A stretch of DNA of 64,000 nt from Aphrocallistes beatrix. Its lineage: Eukaryota > Porifera > Hexactinellida > Sceptrulophora > Aphrocallistidae. The stretch is taken from assembly GCA_963281255.1 (NCBI GenBank), contig OY725488.1, positions 3,805,925-3,869,924 of the forward strand, written 5' to 3'. The notes under the pieces were generated by a model. The model saw nothing but the letters and a program-made list of their open reading frames with translations, made no database searches and was not told where the DNA came from. Both the position numbers and the translations under genes were made by a program. Shown one piece after another: positions 19,225 through 31,360 of the stretch. The stretch's first letter is position 1. Every line of letters begins with the position of its first letter.

Positions 19225-22200
19225 ATGTCTATTTCTCAACCCGTGTCAAGTAAGATTTCTTACGTCATGAGTGAGGAGATTTCTTTTTCTAAAATTTTAT
19301 CCCAAAATGAAATTGTATGTAAAATTACTTGTTTTATTCGTGTATCCAATTATATCCTTTTGGGTACCAGCATTGGTACTGTTTTATCTTTTGAATGTCC
19401 TGTACTAAAGCTTATTTCTGAGCTTGGAAGGAAGGGATTTTCTAATAAATTGGGTTCTGTATCTTCTCTAGATTATTTTTCTCCCTTAAAACAAAATTTG
19501 ACGCCTTTACTACTTGTTGGCCATGCACGTGGTCCTATTACTCTTTGGGATTTTTCTAACAAAAAATGTTTGTACATGTGTTCTGATGTTGTAACCGAGG
19601 GCTCATCTATACTTTTAGCACGTTTTTCTTCCAATCCAAATATTGTATGTATTTTGGATAGTTTCGGGAATGTTTGTACCGTTGTATTTAAGAATGTATT
19701 TGGTATTCATGCCTTTGAAAGTTTCTCATTTTCTTCTTTTCTAAATATAGATCTGAAACAGTGTATATTAAATTTTTCATTTTTTCGTTATTTATTAAAC
19801 GCGAACTTTAACAAATTTGGTTTGATCGTATTTGCTACTTCTAATTCATTATTTCTATCAATCACTAGTCCCAAACCAAAATGTTTAACAGAGATATCAT
19901 TATGTGAAGACACTCAATTATTACCTTTAATTGCATGGAAACCTCAGACAAATGAATTTGAAGATGTTTTGTTGGCAATTGGATATAACAAAAACATTAG
20001 AGTGTTGTTAATATTTCTTGATCATACGATAAATTCAATCGGCTATTCTGAAATCGATATTTTTAATTTATTTCATGAAATAGTAAGTTTAGATTGGTTA
20101 GGGCAATCTGTACTTGGAATTTTGGATCCAGGTGAAAGCTTTCATATTTATGATACTAAATTAAAACAAGAACTACAGATGTTAGATCTTAGTCATATAT
20201 CTCTTATATATGGGTCACAATTTTTCAAAAGTTATGAAGCTGGAGGGAGACCGCATCCTCTATTTGACATAGCTGGGAGACATGCTTGTTTTAATAGTGT
20301 TTCATTCTCTATATCATGTGATCAATTCAAAGTAAATTTTTTAGGTCTAAACTCTATCATATCTTATTATCTACCACACTGGAAGTCTCAAATCGATACA
20401 CTTGTGGGAGAGTATCGAATTTCTGACGCGCTTGAATTGGCTAGAGGATTTGTTGATGGAACTGCTGGTGAAGCTATCGGTTTATCGCAGAATAAAGAAG
20501 AAAGAAAAATGCAAACACGGCAAACTATATATCGTTTAGTCTTAGTTTACGTTGAATTATCTCTGAAAGGTGATGATTCTCTCAAATCAAATGAATTTGA
20601 TCCATTATGCATCAAATTAATTGCTAAATATTCGATTGAATGTTGCTTGGTCTCAGGGTTATCTAACGAAATATTCGGGGAATTATTCGAAAAATTTGTT
20701 GAATGTGGAAAATATCACGTTTCTCTATTTTATGAAATAGTGGGTGATTTCATTATTGAAAGAGAATTTCCACCTCTACTTGCTACTTTTGCTAATTCTC
20801 TTATTGAAAACATTGTTGAAAATGGACAAGGATGCAAGTTGGAAAAAATTCTTCCTCGTTTGAAAGTTGAAGGGGATATAGATATTCAGCATTTAATTCA
20901 AATTAGTGCAATTAATAATCTATATGGTTTACTCATATATACTTATAGTTCTTTACTGGCTGATTATGTCACTCCAATAAGAATTCTTGTAGAAACTCTA
21001 TATATCAAAATTCTTGATGTAGGAGAAACTGGTGCACTCTCTGTACAAATGGAAAGTATGGGCTATAAATTACTAGTATACATAAATAGTTGTCTTACTG
21101 GAAAATCTTACTGTAATGATAACTTATCTTCAGTTATGGCAAAATTAGCAAAAGACGATACATTTTCATTGCTCCTTTCTCCTGATAGTTCTGGATTAAT
21201 TTCTACAGCAAATCCTTATCCTTATTTAAGAATTTTTCTGCTGTTTAACTATAAAGATTTTTTTAACATTTTAACTATTGTTTTTAATGAAGAAAATGAT
21301 CACACTTCAATTCTTCCTAGAAATTTGGTTGATGCTTTTCTTATTGTTTTATTTGGTGAAACCGATTTTACATTGAAACGTTTTGTAGATGCTCATTATT
21401 TCTCTTTATTGAGTTTCATTTCGAACCTTAATAATCTGCTATTTAATAAAATTTCACTTTCATTAGATGTTTTTTTAACTATGCTCAACTTAATAAAACA
21501 TTCAAGTTCGATTTCCCATTTTGATAAAGAACATTTATTCTTAGAATTAATGATATCAAAAACAATTCCCGAGCAATTCTCATTAAACTCCATGTTAGTT
21601 TGGGCTCTAGAAGGACGATTCTACCAAGTTTGTGAAAGAATCTATATATCCAGGAGACAGTATGTTGAAGTTCTTCAATGTTATTGGAATGAACCCCTTC
21701 GAACCCCACAAGCATTTAGATTAATTCATCTAGCTTTAAATGGCAACGATCTTTCCCCACTAGAAAGAGACGATATAATAACTGAGATTATCCGAAAAAT
21801 TTGTATTTTAGTTCATATTAGTGCTCGACATACTGCAGAGCTAGTATTACTCTATTTTCCAATTGAAATAGATAATATTGTTAAACTTCAGCTACGAGAA
21901 AGTTCTCTTCTCCAGTTTGAATTTTTATCGAACATCATATGTTTGCAAAATTCTGAAAAGTCTGATATACTACATCTTACTATTGATGTTCAAGATATTT
22001 ACATCGAATTATTGGCAAAATATCAGCCTCAAGATGTTCTTTCATTTTTACATCAAACAGATCAATTCAGAATTGAGCATGTATTGGATGTAGCCAAGAA
22101 ATACTCACTTAAAGAATCAAGTGCCTTTTTGCATGAAAGATTAAATCAATATGATGAAGCGTTCACGATATTATTAAGTAATTTAAAAGAAGAATTATTA

Positions 22201-22929
22201 AAGATTCCAACTACGGTTGAGACTCTACTAAACAAATTAAGTCTAGTTATGGGATTGTTAGAACGTGCAACTAGATCTTTAAATGAGTCTCAAAAGGAAA
22301 GCTTCTGGTTTCAATTATTAGATTCAATCTCTGATACTAACCCAGAATTGTCTCATTCTGTACAATTGGAACTAATTCGCACACTTTTGAAATCTTTTAA
22401 TGCGCATGTAAGCCTCCCCGCCCTCTTCCAAAAAATCACAAATGATAATTTCCCCAATTCGGTGATTCTCAATGATTTTCGAGTAATGATGTTAAACATG
22501 CTTGCAGGATGTACATATCAAGTAAACACCCTTTATACTGTTTATTCTATCATAATTAGAGATCTTGAATCAAATTTTAAATCTTTGCGATGTTTTTCTA
22601 ATAAAGCAGTTGGATCAAAATCTTTTAAATGTGAACTTTGTGATACACTTCATTTTTTAAATCCAAAAAAATCTTCATCTACTGATGATTTAATTATATT
22701 TAATTGTTCCCATGTAGCTCATACTGAGTGTGAGAGAGATTGGTTGTTAAAGAATGGCTCTGAATTTCATTCTTACTCTTGTCCTACTTGTAATGAAAAA
22801 AGTAGGCGAGCATCTTCACACATTCCAGATAAGGGATTAGAATATCCTCAAGAAAACAAAACATTTTGCCTCTCTAACAATCAGAAAAAAGCACTTGCTT
22901 CAATAAAATCAATATTTTTTAGTACATAG
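19225..22929 (+). CDS. VPS8: VPS8, CORVET complex subunit
   Basis: 1,234 residues from the ATG at 19225. VPS8 is the Rab5-binding subunit of the CORVET tether on early endosomes. Evidence: a beta-propeller blade LLVGHARGPITLWDF (residues 96-110); GGRPHPLFDIAGRHACF, where relatives have their propeller-end motif; a long alpha-solenoid with family blocks KLLVYINSCLTGKSYC, PYPYLRIFLLFN and RFYQVCERIYISRRQY; and a C-terminal RING with ligands C1136, C1139, C1161, H1163, H1166, C1169, C1186, C1189. The frame is open upstream to 19096, and KKPRDKFEEYPDI just before the ATG resembles the family's basic segment, so the real start is probably in an upstream exon; TTTTTCTAG at 19115-19123 is a good acceptor. 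No internal intron is needed in 3.7 kb. Human VPS8 is about 1,430 residues, so some N-terminus is missing here. Confidence 0.93.
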   Translation: MSISQPVSSKISYVMSEEISFSKILSQNEIVCKITCFIRVSNYILLGTSIGTVLSFECPVLKLISELGRKGFSNKLGSVSSLDYFSPLKQNLTPLLLVGHARGPITLWDFSNKKCLYMCSDVVTEGSSILLARFSSNPNIVCILDSFGNVCTVVFKNVFGIHAFESFSFSSFLNIDLKQCILNFSFFRYLLNANFNKFGLIVFATSNSLFLSITSPKPKCLTEISLCEDTQLLPLIAWKPQTNEFEDVLLAIGYNKNIRVLLIFLDHTINSIGYSEIDIFNLFHEIVSLDWLGQSVLGILDPGESFHIYDTKLKQELQMLDLSHISLIYGSQFFKSYEAGGRPHPLFDIAGRHACFNSVSFSISCDQFKVNFLGLNSIISYYLPHWKSQIDTLVGEYRISDALELARGFVDGTAGEAIGLSQNKEERKMQTRQTIYRLVLVYVELSLKGDDSLKSNEFDPLCIKLIAKYSIECCLVSGLSNEIFGELFEKFVECGKYHVSLFYEIVGDFIIEREFPPLLATFANSLIENIVENGQGCKLEKILPRLKVEGDIDIQHLIQISAINNLYGLLIYTYSSLLADYVTPIRILVETLYIKILDVGETGALSVQMESMGYKLLVYINSCLTGKSYCNDNLSSVMAKLAKDDTFSLLLSPDSSGLISTANPYPYLRIFLLFNYKDFFNILTIVFNEENDHTSILPRNLVDAFLIVLFGETDFTLKRFVDAHYFSLLSFISNLNNLLFNKISLSLDVFLTMLNLIKHSSSISHFDKEHLFLELMISKTIPEQFSLNSMLVWALEGRFYQVCERIYISRRQYVEVLQCYWNEPLRTPQAFRLIHLALNGNDLSPLERDDIITEIIRKICILVHISARHTAELVLLYFPIEIDNIVKLQLRESSLLQFEFLSNIICLQNSEKSDILHLTIDVQDIYIELLAKYQPQDVLSFLHQTDQFRIEHVLDVAKKYSLKESSAFLHERLNQYDEAFTILLSNLKEELLKIPTTVETLLNKLSLVMGLLERATRSLNESQKESFWFQLLDSISDTNPELSHSVQLELIRTLLKSFNAHVSLPALFQKITNDNFPNSVILNDFRVMMLNMLAGCTYQVNTLYTVYSIIIRDLESNFKSLRCFSNKAVGSKSFKCELCDTLHFLNPKKSSSTDDLIIFNCSHVAHTECERDWLLKNGSEFHSYSCPTCNEKSRRASSHIPDKGLEYPQENKTFCLSNNQKKALASIKSIFFST

Positions 22930-24088
22930 ATTTAAATTATATATCTATATGTCATCAATGCTGTAAATTTTTAAAAATCAGATTTTACATGCTTTTATAT
23001 GATTTATGTACCAAATTCATTACCAACTCAGGCATTTTTGAGGGAACATACTGACGTATTTACTGAGTCGCCTATCCAAGGGTACAAAAACTATAAATAA
23101 TTGTATGGGCGGCCCACCCTGCTAAGCTTCCTTCGTGACTGCGATCAGAATTGTGACGATATCTATACTTACTATACCACCATGATTATATAACGCCAAA
23201 CAGCAAATAATGTATAAATTCCAAAAAATGTTTATAGACAAAAATGATCCCTCTTTGGAGGCTTTATTTAACCTAAATGGCACTTGTCCAATAACCTAAA
23301 AAGGAATTTTTGCAAAATTCGTTCTGGCCATCATAACTCAGTAATTTTAATATTTTTCTGACATAGAATTCTCTCTTTGAGATGGCTTGAAGTGCGGAAA
23401 GTCAAGAGCATCGACAATTCAATCGCTCCTGCCAGGGAGAAGTAAAAGAGAACGTAGCGATCCTGCAAATGGGGTCTAGGTGCTAGCTAGCTAGAAAAAT
23501 ACACTGATATTTCGAAATTTCATGGGGTTTGTGAACAATCAAATCAATTCAATCTAACATATTTGAATTTCAAAAGGCATCAGATTAAAGTTGTCCTGTC
23601 TAAAGCTGCATGCCTTTTGTTAGGGCGTCCAGATTGCACTTTTTGCCGTAAAAGTCCATATCATCTGGTAAATAAAGGGAATGTCCATCTTTTCGTTCGT
23701 GTCCAGTCTAAAATTATTTGACAATTTATTCTGTACATATAGGATAAACAGTGTAAGAAACTAATCTACTTCGAAACTCTCAACTATTAACTTATTAAAA
23801 TGTCTCTGGGGACATGGCCTAACCTGAGATATTTTATTAAATAAAATTCAGAGTTCAGGCATCCGAAAATTAGTGGAATGTTCCACAAATAGTTCACGGA
23901 TTTCTATTCCTCAGCACACCCTCTCTTCTAGGTAAAGCACATCAACTGTGTCAAGTTTATCACGAAGTACTTAGGTTTACAACTGTTTCGTTATATGTAT
24001 TACATAAAGTTTCTTGAAGGAATAGAGTGGTTATGGAACAAAATGAATGGAGGGATATATTAAAAATCTAAAAACTGAACAACTGATT
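22930..24088. other. Intergenic downstream of VPS8
   Basis: No AATAAA near the stop codon. No recognisable repeat or gene. Confidence 0.45.
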
Positions 24089-24179
24089 ATCCTTGCTATG
24101 AAAACTCGATTGATGTACGTATATTTATTTATATATATATATCCTTACTATTAAAACTCGATTAATGTGTATATATATA

Positions 24180-24210
<31 letters not shown>

Positions 24211-24701
24211 CTGTAACGAATTGATTGAAGAAACTGCCAGGCATAGAAAGCTGATTTTTGGCATGTGGGAGTTTTTTGGCTATGGCTCTAGTAAGTTCTG
24301 AGTTCAGATCAAAATGTCCACTCATCATGGAATTATGACGTCATTGTCACCTTTTTATAACTAGAAATTTCAGTTTTTCGACCATAACTCAGTCATTTTA
24401 AGTGACCGAAGGCTGAAATTTAATAGAATGTGTATATTAATATACCTCAGATATGATGTACATATCGCCAAAAAATGATGACTCATCACTCTGTGATGAC
24501 GTCATCATTATGCATCAAAAATTGTAAGAATTGACAAATTTGGTGATCTTTCGTGCGATCTCGATTATTACATTAGGACAGACGTATTTAGAGATGTCAT
24601 CTCCCATATAATTAATTAATGGTGACCATAGGAGCCCAAAGGCCGCATCTGGCGGACAAAGTGTCTCCCAGCCGCGAAACGCAAGCAAGCGAAGCGCGTT
24701 G
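24089..24701 (+). mobile_element. Non-autonomous Helitron, with extra degenerate 5' end
   Basis: Main copy 24142-24701 (TCCTTACTATT start, (TA)n and (TG)n tract, ends GCGTTG). A second, diverged 5' end (TCCTTGCTATGAAAACTCGA) precedes it at about 24091, again showing 5'-end duplication. Confidence 0.83.
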
Positions 24702-24709
24702 TATATATA

Positions 24710-25560
24710 CAGGGTGCGATTTAAGTTCTGTCCCCAATTTAGACTATCACCAAACCAAGCATAACCAGTGTATTAGTTATTATACAAGCTATTTTTAAGT
24801 TATAATTACACTTCACTGTAAACATTTAACTTAATTGCACAAAATAACCAGATTCTGAAATTTTATTCCCAATGGGGCAAGAGAGGTGTGGAATTATTGA
24901 ATTATTCAATACCGGGGGGACGCATGCAGAAATAATGAAAGTGTTGAAGTTTCCTGAATTTAAGCAAAAGTTCGTCCATCGTACTATTAGGAGATACAGG
25001 AGACCGGAGGAGCTGCAGACAGGGCAAGAAGTGGTCGTCTGCCGTCAATAAGGGTTCTTCAACTCTAGAAGGCTGTGTGGGAGCGGATTCGTCGAAATCC
25101 CCGGCGTTCGCTGAGAAAAAAATGACTAGAACTCAAAGTTTCCGAGTTTTCAATCCGCAAACTTGTGAAAATCTGTTTAGGGATGCAAGCTTACAAAAGA
25201 AAGAAGATTCATTTCCTTAGTGAGCAGGTTAAAGAGAAGAGATTACTGAGAAGTAAGGGAGAACTTGGTCGGCACGCTACTTGTGGTCTGTAAAATATTC
25301 TGCTATCAGATGAGAACATTTTCACAATCCACGAGGTTTCTAATAGTCAAAAAGACAATAATATCACTCACGGCATGTAGCAATAAAGAAATGTTCAGAT
25401 ATGTCCCTAGGTTGCAAAAGCCTCTCTCAGTGATGGCTTGACCTGGAATATCCGCTAGTGGACGGACACATCGGGTTTTTGTCCCCAGTGGGGTTAAAAT
25501 CAGCGTTCCCACCTACCGTGAGTTGATTTTAGATTTCGACCCCCGATGCCCGAAAATCCG
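24710..25560 (+). pseudogene. Decayed maT-type transposon
   Basis: Begins TA then CAGGGTGCGATTTAAGTTCT directly after the Helitron. Three-frame remnants: MGQERCGIIELFNTGG and RTIRRYRR (N-terminal helix-turn-helix), then SVMAPGISASGRTHRVFVPS-like residues (with stops) equivalent to VWAGISAKGRTP in the 8.7-kb copy. The second and third Asp regions are gone. It is plus-oriented throughout, unlike the inverted copy. Confidence 0.75.
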
Positions 25561-25639
25561 ACATTCTTGATCCAATTCTCTTCAGAATTGTTTAGAATTG
25601 GTGATATTAACTAATTATAGATATTTTATGCTAATAAAA

Positions 25640-26225
25640 TGTCAAATGAGACTCAATATATACATAGAAGAAAATATTTCCAAATCAGACTATCCGTTCA
25701 AAAGTTATAACCAAATTATGACTCAGAATAGACACAAATTACCCATTTAGCGGTTTGTTGAAATACCATAACTTTAAAATTATAACTGTTAGAGCTTAGC
25801 TTTAGTGATTGCAGGAACAGCAGTTTCCTATACCTTGATAATCCTTATTTAGAGCTAAATCTTTTGAATTTTGAGATAGCCCTGGAATTCTTTTGAAATT
25901 TCTCAAAAAATCTTTGAGAGAATCGATTCAAAATAAACGTTTAATGTTCGAAAATGTACTGTGGCGTTTTATTATTGATGTTAAAGCTCATTACTAGTGA
26001 TTTTAAAGAGTAATATCAATTATTTTTGTTGAATATACGATGTCATTTTCGTTCAATATTAATAGGAATGAATAGTTGCTATACTTATTATGGTATTTCA
26101 ACAGACCGCTAAATGAGAAAACTGTGTCCGTACTGCATCATCATTTGGTTATAACTTTTGAACGGATTGTCCGATTTGAAAATATTTTCTTCTACGTATA
26201 TATCGAGTCGTATTTATTATCGAAA
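25640..26225. repeat. Foldback (inverted-repeat) element
   Basis: 25660-25800 and 26085-26215 are inverted copies (AAATATTTCCAAATCAGAC region versus GATTTGAAAATATTTTC; TAGCGGTTTGTTGAAATACC versus GGTATTTCAACAGACCGCTA) around a 280-bp centre. No coding capacity. Confidence 0.7.
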
Positions 26226-26844
26226 TTAGCTATATTTTCACATTTTTTCAAAGTATTCCCCATCACAATGTATGTAAAGTTTCATTCGCCAGAACCACTT
26301 TTTAAAGCACTTTATCCACTGTTCTTTGAGGATGTCTAAAATCGCCGAATTGTAGGCCGAGGTCGCAGCCTCTGGGCTACCATAAGTCACTCCTCAGATC
26401 TGTTTTAAGTGTGCTTCCTGTATTATTATATTGGATCTATGATCCAATATAAATAATATAGTAGCACAGTACTAAAATGAGTGCTGGTGTCCAGCCGCTG
26501 GTCGTAAGTGGTGCACAGACAAGAGTTTCAAAGATATCTCCCTGAAATCTTTTGTGAAGCTGCGGATATATGTAGATGACTCATACGATTTTCAATATAT
26601 CTTAAATCATCATCATTACGTAGCATTTTGTGATTTCGTTCTTTGCTTATTGCACAAAAACTAGAACAGCTAGAAAGTTGAGATTTGTAATACTGGTGAA
26701 ATATGAGGCCTTCTAAAAGCATTTAATTCCTAGATCCATCGGACATAGGACCTCTAAGCAATTAACGGTTAAAAATTTTGTCGCGTCATCATCGCCTAAT
26801 TTTAATGATAAATGCCTATTAGAGCTCAAATTTTTAATAGTTTG
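26226..26844. other. Intergenic, nothing recognised besides the hairpin
   Basis: No gene was seen. Confidence 0.4.
26422..26461. repeat. AT-rich hairpin
   Basis: TATTATATTGGATC and its near-complement GATCCAATATAAATAATA surround a 3-4 base loop. Confidence 0.6.
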
Positions 26845-26968
26845 AGATAAACAATTGTTCAATAAAGTGTTCAATATAGATGTCTCAACAAATTATCTTT
26901 ATTAATTATGCTTACGTCATCATGATGACATAGCAATAATGATGAATCCTTACTATTAAAACTCGATT

Positions 26969-27000
<32 letters not shown>

Positions 27001-27870
27001 TGTAACGAATTGATTGAAGAAACTGCCAGGCGCAGAAGGCTGATTTTTGGCATGTGGGAGTCTTTTGGCTATGGCTCCAGTAAGTTCTGAGTTCAGAGCA
27101 AAATGTCGACTCATCATGGAATTATGACGTCATTGTCACATTTTTAAAAGTTAAGCAACACAGTTATTCGGGCATAACTCAGCCATTATAGGAGATAGAA
27201 GGCTGAAATTTTAATAGAATCTGTATCCTAATACGTCTCACATATGATGCGACTTTCATCAAAAAATGATGACTCATCACTTTGTTATGACGTCATCATT
27301 AAACATAATTTTAAAATTGACAAATTTGGTGATTTTTCGAGGGAAATCGGTTTTAATACTAAGATGGACATATTTAGAGATGTTATCTCCCTTATAATTA
27401 ACCAATGTCACCTCCAGGCGACCGAAGGGAGCCTCCGGCGGACACAAAGTGTCCGCCAGCCGCGCAGCGCAAGCAAGCGAAGCGCGCTTGTGGTTAATAG
27501 AAATAAAATGATAAGAGATAGAAATAAACATTTATTTTATAAAGTGTTCAGAATAGATGACTCACAAATTTATGTTATTTAATTATACTGAAGTCATCAT
27601 GATGACACAGCAATAATGATGAATGGTTAATAGAAGATAAGAGATAGAAATAAACATATATTGTATAAAGTGTTCAGAATAGATGACTCTACAAAATTAT
27701 GTTAATTAATTATGGTGACGTCATTATGATGACACAGCAATAATTATAAATTACTAGAGTTCATATGATTGGAATAGAAATAAACATATGTTGTAGAATG
27801 TGTTCAGTGTAGATGAACATACAAAACTATGCTAATTAATCATGCTGACGTTATCATGATGACATTTACA
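26845..27870 (+). repeat. Tandem array, units of about 125-130 bp, split by a Helitron
   Basis: Units at 26845-26946, 27491-27612, 27613-27742 and 27743-27870 share AAAGTGTTCAGAATAGATGA, AATTAATTATG and TCATGATGACACAGCAATAA. The first and second are separated by the Helitron at 26947-27490. The intact junction between later units gives the pre-insertion sequence. Confidence 0.85.
26947..27490 (+). mobile_element. Non-autonomous Helitron with defined empty site
   Basis: 544 bp, TCCTTACTATT... to ...GCGCGCTTG. Left flank AATGATGAA, right flank TGGTTAATAG. An uninterrupted array unit reads AATGATGAATGGTTAATAG at about 27617-27635. So the element sits exactly between A and T with no target duplication, the defining Helitron insertion mode. 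Confidence 0.93.
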
Positions 27871-28244
27871 TCCACAATTTTCATCCTACAAATTTTAATT
27901 GAATTTCATTCTACTTCACAAAGATCAGTTATCAAGCTGATTTCTTGGGAATATTAGACTAATAATGATCCTGATTTAACATGAAGAAAGTTCTTTGGAT
28001 TAACTACAAAACTTGCAAAAAATACAAAATATCTCTCTTTCTAATCATTGTGGTTGTTTTACCATACAGGCTAGCATTAAAATGTCTCGTATACAACGTA
28101 CTAAGATTAATTAATGCTCGATCATTGGAATGAAAATCCACCAAAATCTTAATTTTATTAGATATCTATACTTAATTTGAGCTTGATCCTAAATCAGGAA
28201 ATATCCTTTTACTACGTACTTGAACCTATTAAACACTTGGTATA
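27871..28244. other. Intergenic, nothing recognised
   Basis: AT-rich. No coding frame of note. Confidence 0.4.
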
Positions 28245-29021
28245 TACACTGCCCTACCAAATGTACTCGTACACCAATAATTTCCATGCAAATTGTATAA
28301 ATCATATCTATTTTTGGAGTCAATAGTAATAAATCAGTAACACACTATTCGTAAAACACGAAACCGGGGTCATTTCATGCTCCCAATTAGTGATGTATTC
28401 CATCTATTAGAACAGCTATTTCTACATCGTTTTGAATTTCTACCGTTGGAAAAAATTATTTGCCTTTGTTATGCACTATTATCAATTATGGGACTATTTT
28501 AAAAAACGTCCGATTTTTTCGATTTTTACGATTTTAACCGTTCTGTTTCAGGATTTGAAGCTTTTTTCAAATTGAAGTTATAGTCTATTGCATAAATACA
28601 AAATATTATGCTCTTACTACTTAATCTCAATGTAGCATGTGCGTTCAAAATCCGAAATATCTATTTTTCACACAAAATCTTCATATCAAAACTATCAAAA
28701 TGTAAGGCTTGACCCTTATAATATTATCTATCCAGGCATTAGTAGACACTGTATGGAAGTTTTTAAGCGCAAATTAGAATACTTCCATAAATAATTAATT
28801 ATTCAATAGTTCATTCAATGTGCAGTCTGGTAACTAAGAACATGAAATAAAACTTCATTAGGTATATGTATTACTAGATTGACTAATAGATTGATGCAGA
28901 CATAATATTGCACTGAAAGTTTATCAAGACTCTGAGTTTAGATATCTGTATCTTCAATATAGTTCAAATGAAGCAAAAAGTAGTTGACAATAGCTAGCAA
29001 CAATCTTCACTCCCCGCTTAT

Positions 29022-29755
29022 TTAAAAGTTATTGAATTTCGAAAAATTCTGATGGCAGCTCTCTAATACTTGTTCCGTAAAGTAATTCAGCCCTAAAAGT
29101 TCTTCTTCTGATGATTTGTTCATATTGACAGTGATGAGATAGTTTCGGAGATGGTAAAGAAGAAAATGTATCTTGGGAGTTGGTCTGGTAAGCTCTCTAA
29201 CACGTTTCCTTATTTTGTCAATATCTTGAAATTGATCTAGTTCTTGAATAGCCATTTTTTCTACCTCTTCACGCATTCTGTTGAATTCTTATTGGAAGAT
29301 TTCGATTGAAGTTTCCCAGTTTGCTTTCAACTCTTTAGCGCATACAGAATGTATCAGTTTGGCCGCTGCTTCCATAACTGGTACGAGGGGATTCATGATC
29401 GAAAAGATATCTAAATTGATCTTCCCCGAATTTTCTAGCATGCGAGATGCTTGCTCTCCCAGTGAAATACCCCCCGTGATACTGTTTTGCAGGACCAAAA
29501 AGCGGTTCAATCCATTCAAATTCAAGTTCTGAAATTTTCTTCATCAAGCAGTTTTAGAGCTAGCCGATCGACAAACTTTTCGCGGATGCCCTGTTGAGAA
29601 TGGACAGCAGCTATCGGAAAAGCTAGCTTAGGATCATCTAACTTTAGAAGCGGGAGGGTTGAAACTCCGAAGCATTCCTTGGCATGTTTTAAATCGGAGG
29701 CATAAACCTCCTCAATTTTGTTCGCCATACTCTCAAAATGGTCCCAATTTCTCAT
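29022..29755 (-). pseudogene. Decayed transposon-encoded protein, C-terminal part
   Basis: Three overlapping minus-strand frames that must be joined by at least two frameshifts. The last contains TPKIHFLLYHLRNYL and NYFTEQVLESCHQNFSKF. The pattern Pro-Lys-hydrophobic-His-hydrophobic-x-x-H, then a glutamate and an ESxHxxF-like motif about 30 residues on, recurs in several cnidarian and insect transposon proteins. The middle frame has YHGG followed by ASRMLEN. I do not know the superfamily. It lies inside the long-inverted-repeat element and probably is its transposase. Confidence 0.5.
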
Positions 29756-30033
29756 AAAGCCTTCCTCTTCAGATGTCCAGCAGTACGTGCAATATGGGCA
29801 GGGATATTTCGCTGCACCACCGGCCTTGTCAAATCAAAAACGGGGAGTAGTTTTAGGATTTTATGTAAATTATCCCTTGTTTCTGGCACCCCTTTACGCT
29901 GTATTTATACTGTAACCCATGTGTGAGCTCTAAAACCACTTGGAGGTATCCTTTCCCATGATCCAATCCCCAACGATACATTTACCACGGTTTCGAACGA
30001 GAATCTTCAGGTTTATCAACGATTCGATATTAC

Positions 30034-30890
30034 CGGGTGGGCCAAAATAAACAGAACCCAAGTAATTTCGACTTCATTATGCCTATGCTTTTTAAACAAA
30101 TGAAATAAATTTTTAGGATATGGTAGATATATACCCTAAGAGCATTTATGGCAAGCAGTGGAGCACGGAGAATGGGGTCTATTGTGTCAAGCTCTACTAC
30201 AAGTTACACTCTTACACATCAGTACAGAATAAAATTTCGCAATACTTCAACGAGCCAGAACCTCCCAGCAAATCAATTATCTTTGACTGGATCAAGAAGT
30301 TTGAACAGAAAGGAACAGTTAAGAACCTCAACTCTAAGTCCGATGACCATCTGAGCCACTCAGGACGGAAGACGATTCGTACTGATGAGGTCATCGAAGC
30401 CGTTCGTCAGTCTGTTCACAACTCTCCAAAGAGGTCAACAAGGAAGAGGTTATCTCAAGATTCTTCAGGTCTTTCGGATGGAACTTGAAGAAACTACACA
30501 GGATACATAGCCCAGTTCTGGATTCAACAAGATGGAGCAACCCTCATTCCTCCAACAAAAGCCTGAAATGGACAAGAACCACTTTGGAAGCCGAGTAATC
30601 AGCCGAGAAGTGAACATGAGTGGGCCCCTACTCGCCGGGTCTCAGTCCTCCAGATTTTTATCTCTGGGGGTACTGAAGGGCAGAGTTTATGCTACAAAGC
30701 CCAGGACACTCCGTGAACTCAAGACAAAGATCCAGGAGGAGATGAGAAACACTCAAGGACAATTTGCAAATCCGTGATGGAAAACTTCGTTCTTCGACTG
30801 GAAAAATGCGCAAATCTAAATGGACACCATCTCGAACATATTCCATACGTAGATAAAAAACTACTTGAGTTAGGATATTATAGTCTTGCA
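30034..30890 (+). pseudogene. Mariner-like transposon remnant (insect-type, WGYLKxRVYATKP)
   Basis: Plus-strand pieces: a helix-turn-helix region with FDWIKKFEQKGTVKN, then SGRKTIRT and VRQSVHNSPKRS; and, after a large internal loss, a C-terminal piece with SPPDFYLWGYLKGRVYATKP, in which the third catalytic Asp (PPD) persists. The first and second Asp regions are missing. It starts near TACCGGGTGGGCCAAAATAA. It is inserted into the decayed gene of the host element, which resumes at 30906 on the minus strand. Confidence 0.75.
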
Positions 30891-30905
30891 TAATTGTTTT
30901 AAATA

Positions 30906-31345
30906 CTAAAATAAATAATAGTGAAATCTTGATGCTCTACTCTTTACCGGTATTACAATATAAGACCTCTGTTTCCTTCTTGATATGTAAAAACTGGATT
31001 CACCATCACTACTGGATACCCTGTGCTGTAATTGTAATTGTATTTCTGAAAATATTGGAGAAATTTGGTCAGCGTTGGTAAAATACTTCGGGGACCAGGT
31101 GTTTTTATCCCACAAGCTTTCATCCAATTACAGAGCTTTCGAAGGGATTCAGTTGACAAAGAAATTTCGCTCACTAGTCGTGATAATTCTTCTTTGGTTA
31201 TGGAAGACGATTCAAATGGTTTCCATAGCGCCCGTTAAGAAGACATATCTTCAAAGTGTGCGTTTCAAATTCTGGACAATTATCTTCAACTGCTCTTTTA
31301 CGTAGTAACGCCGCAACTACCTCTTCATCAATACCTTTTTTCTCC
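30906..31345 (-). pseudogene. Decayed transposon-encoded protein, N-terminal part
   Basis: Minus-strand frames continue the gene upstream of the inserted mariner. ELLEKKGIDEEVVAALLRK lies near 31290-31345; this SAM-domain-like helical stretch is followed by PEFETHTLKICLLNGRYG and, after a frame change, SLSTESLRKLCNWMK. The right end is cut by a Helitron-type 5' end at about 31361. Confidence 0.4.
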
Positions 31346-31360
31346 AGAAGCTCAGCTGTA

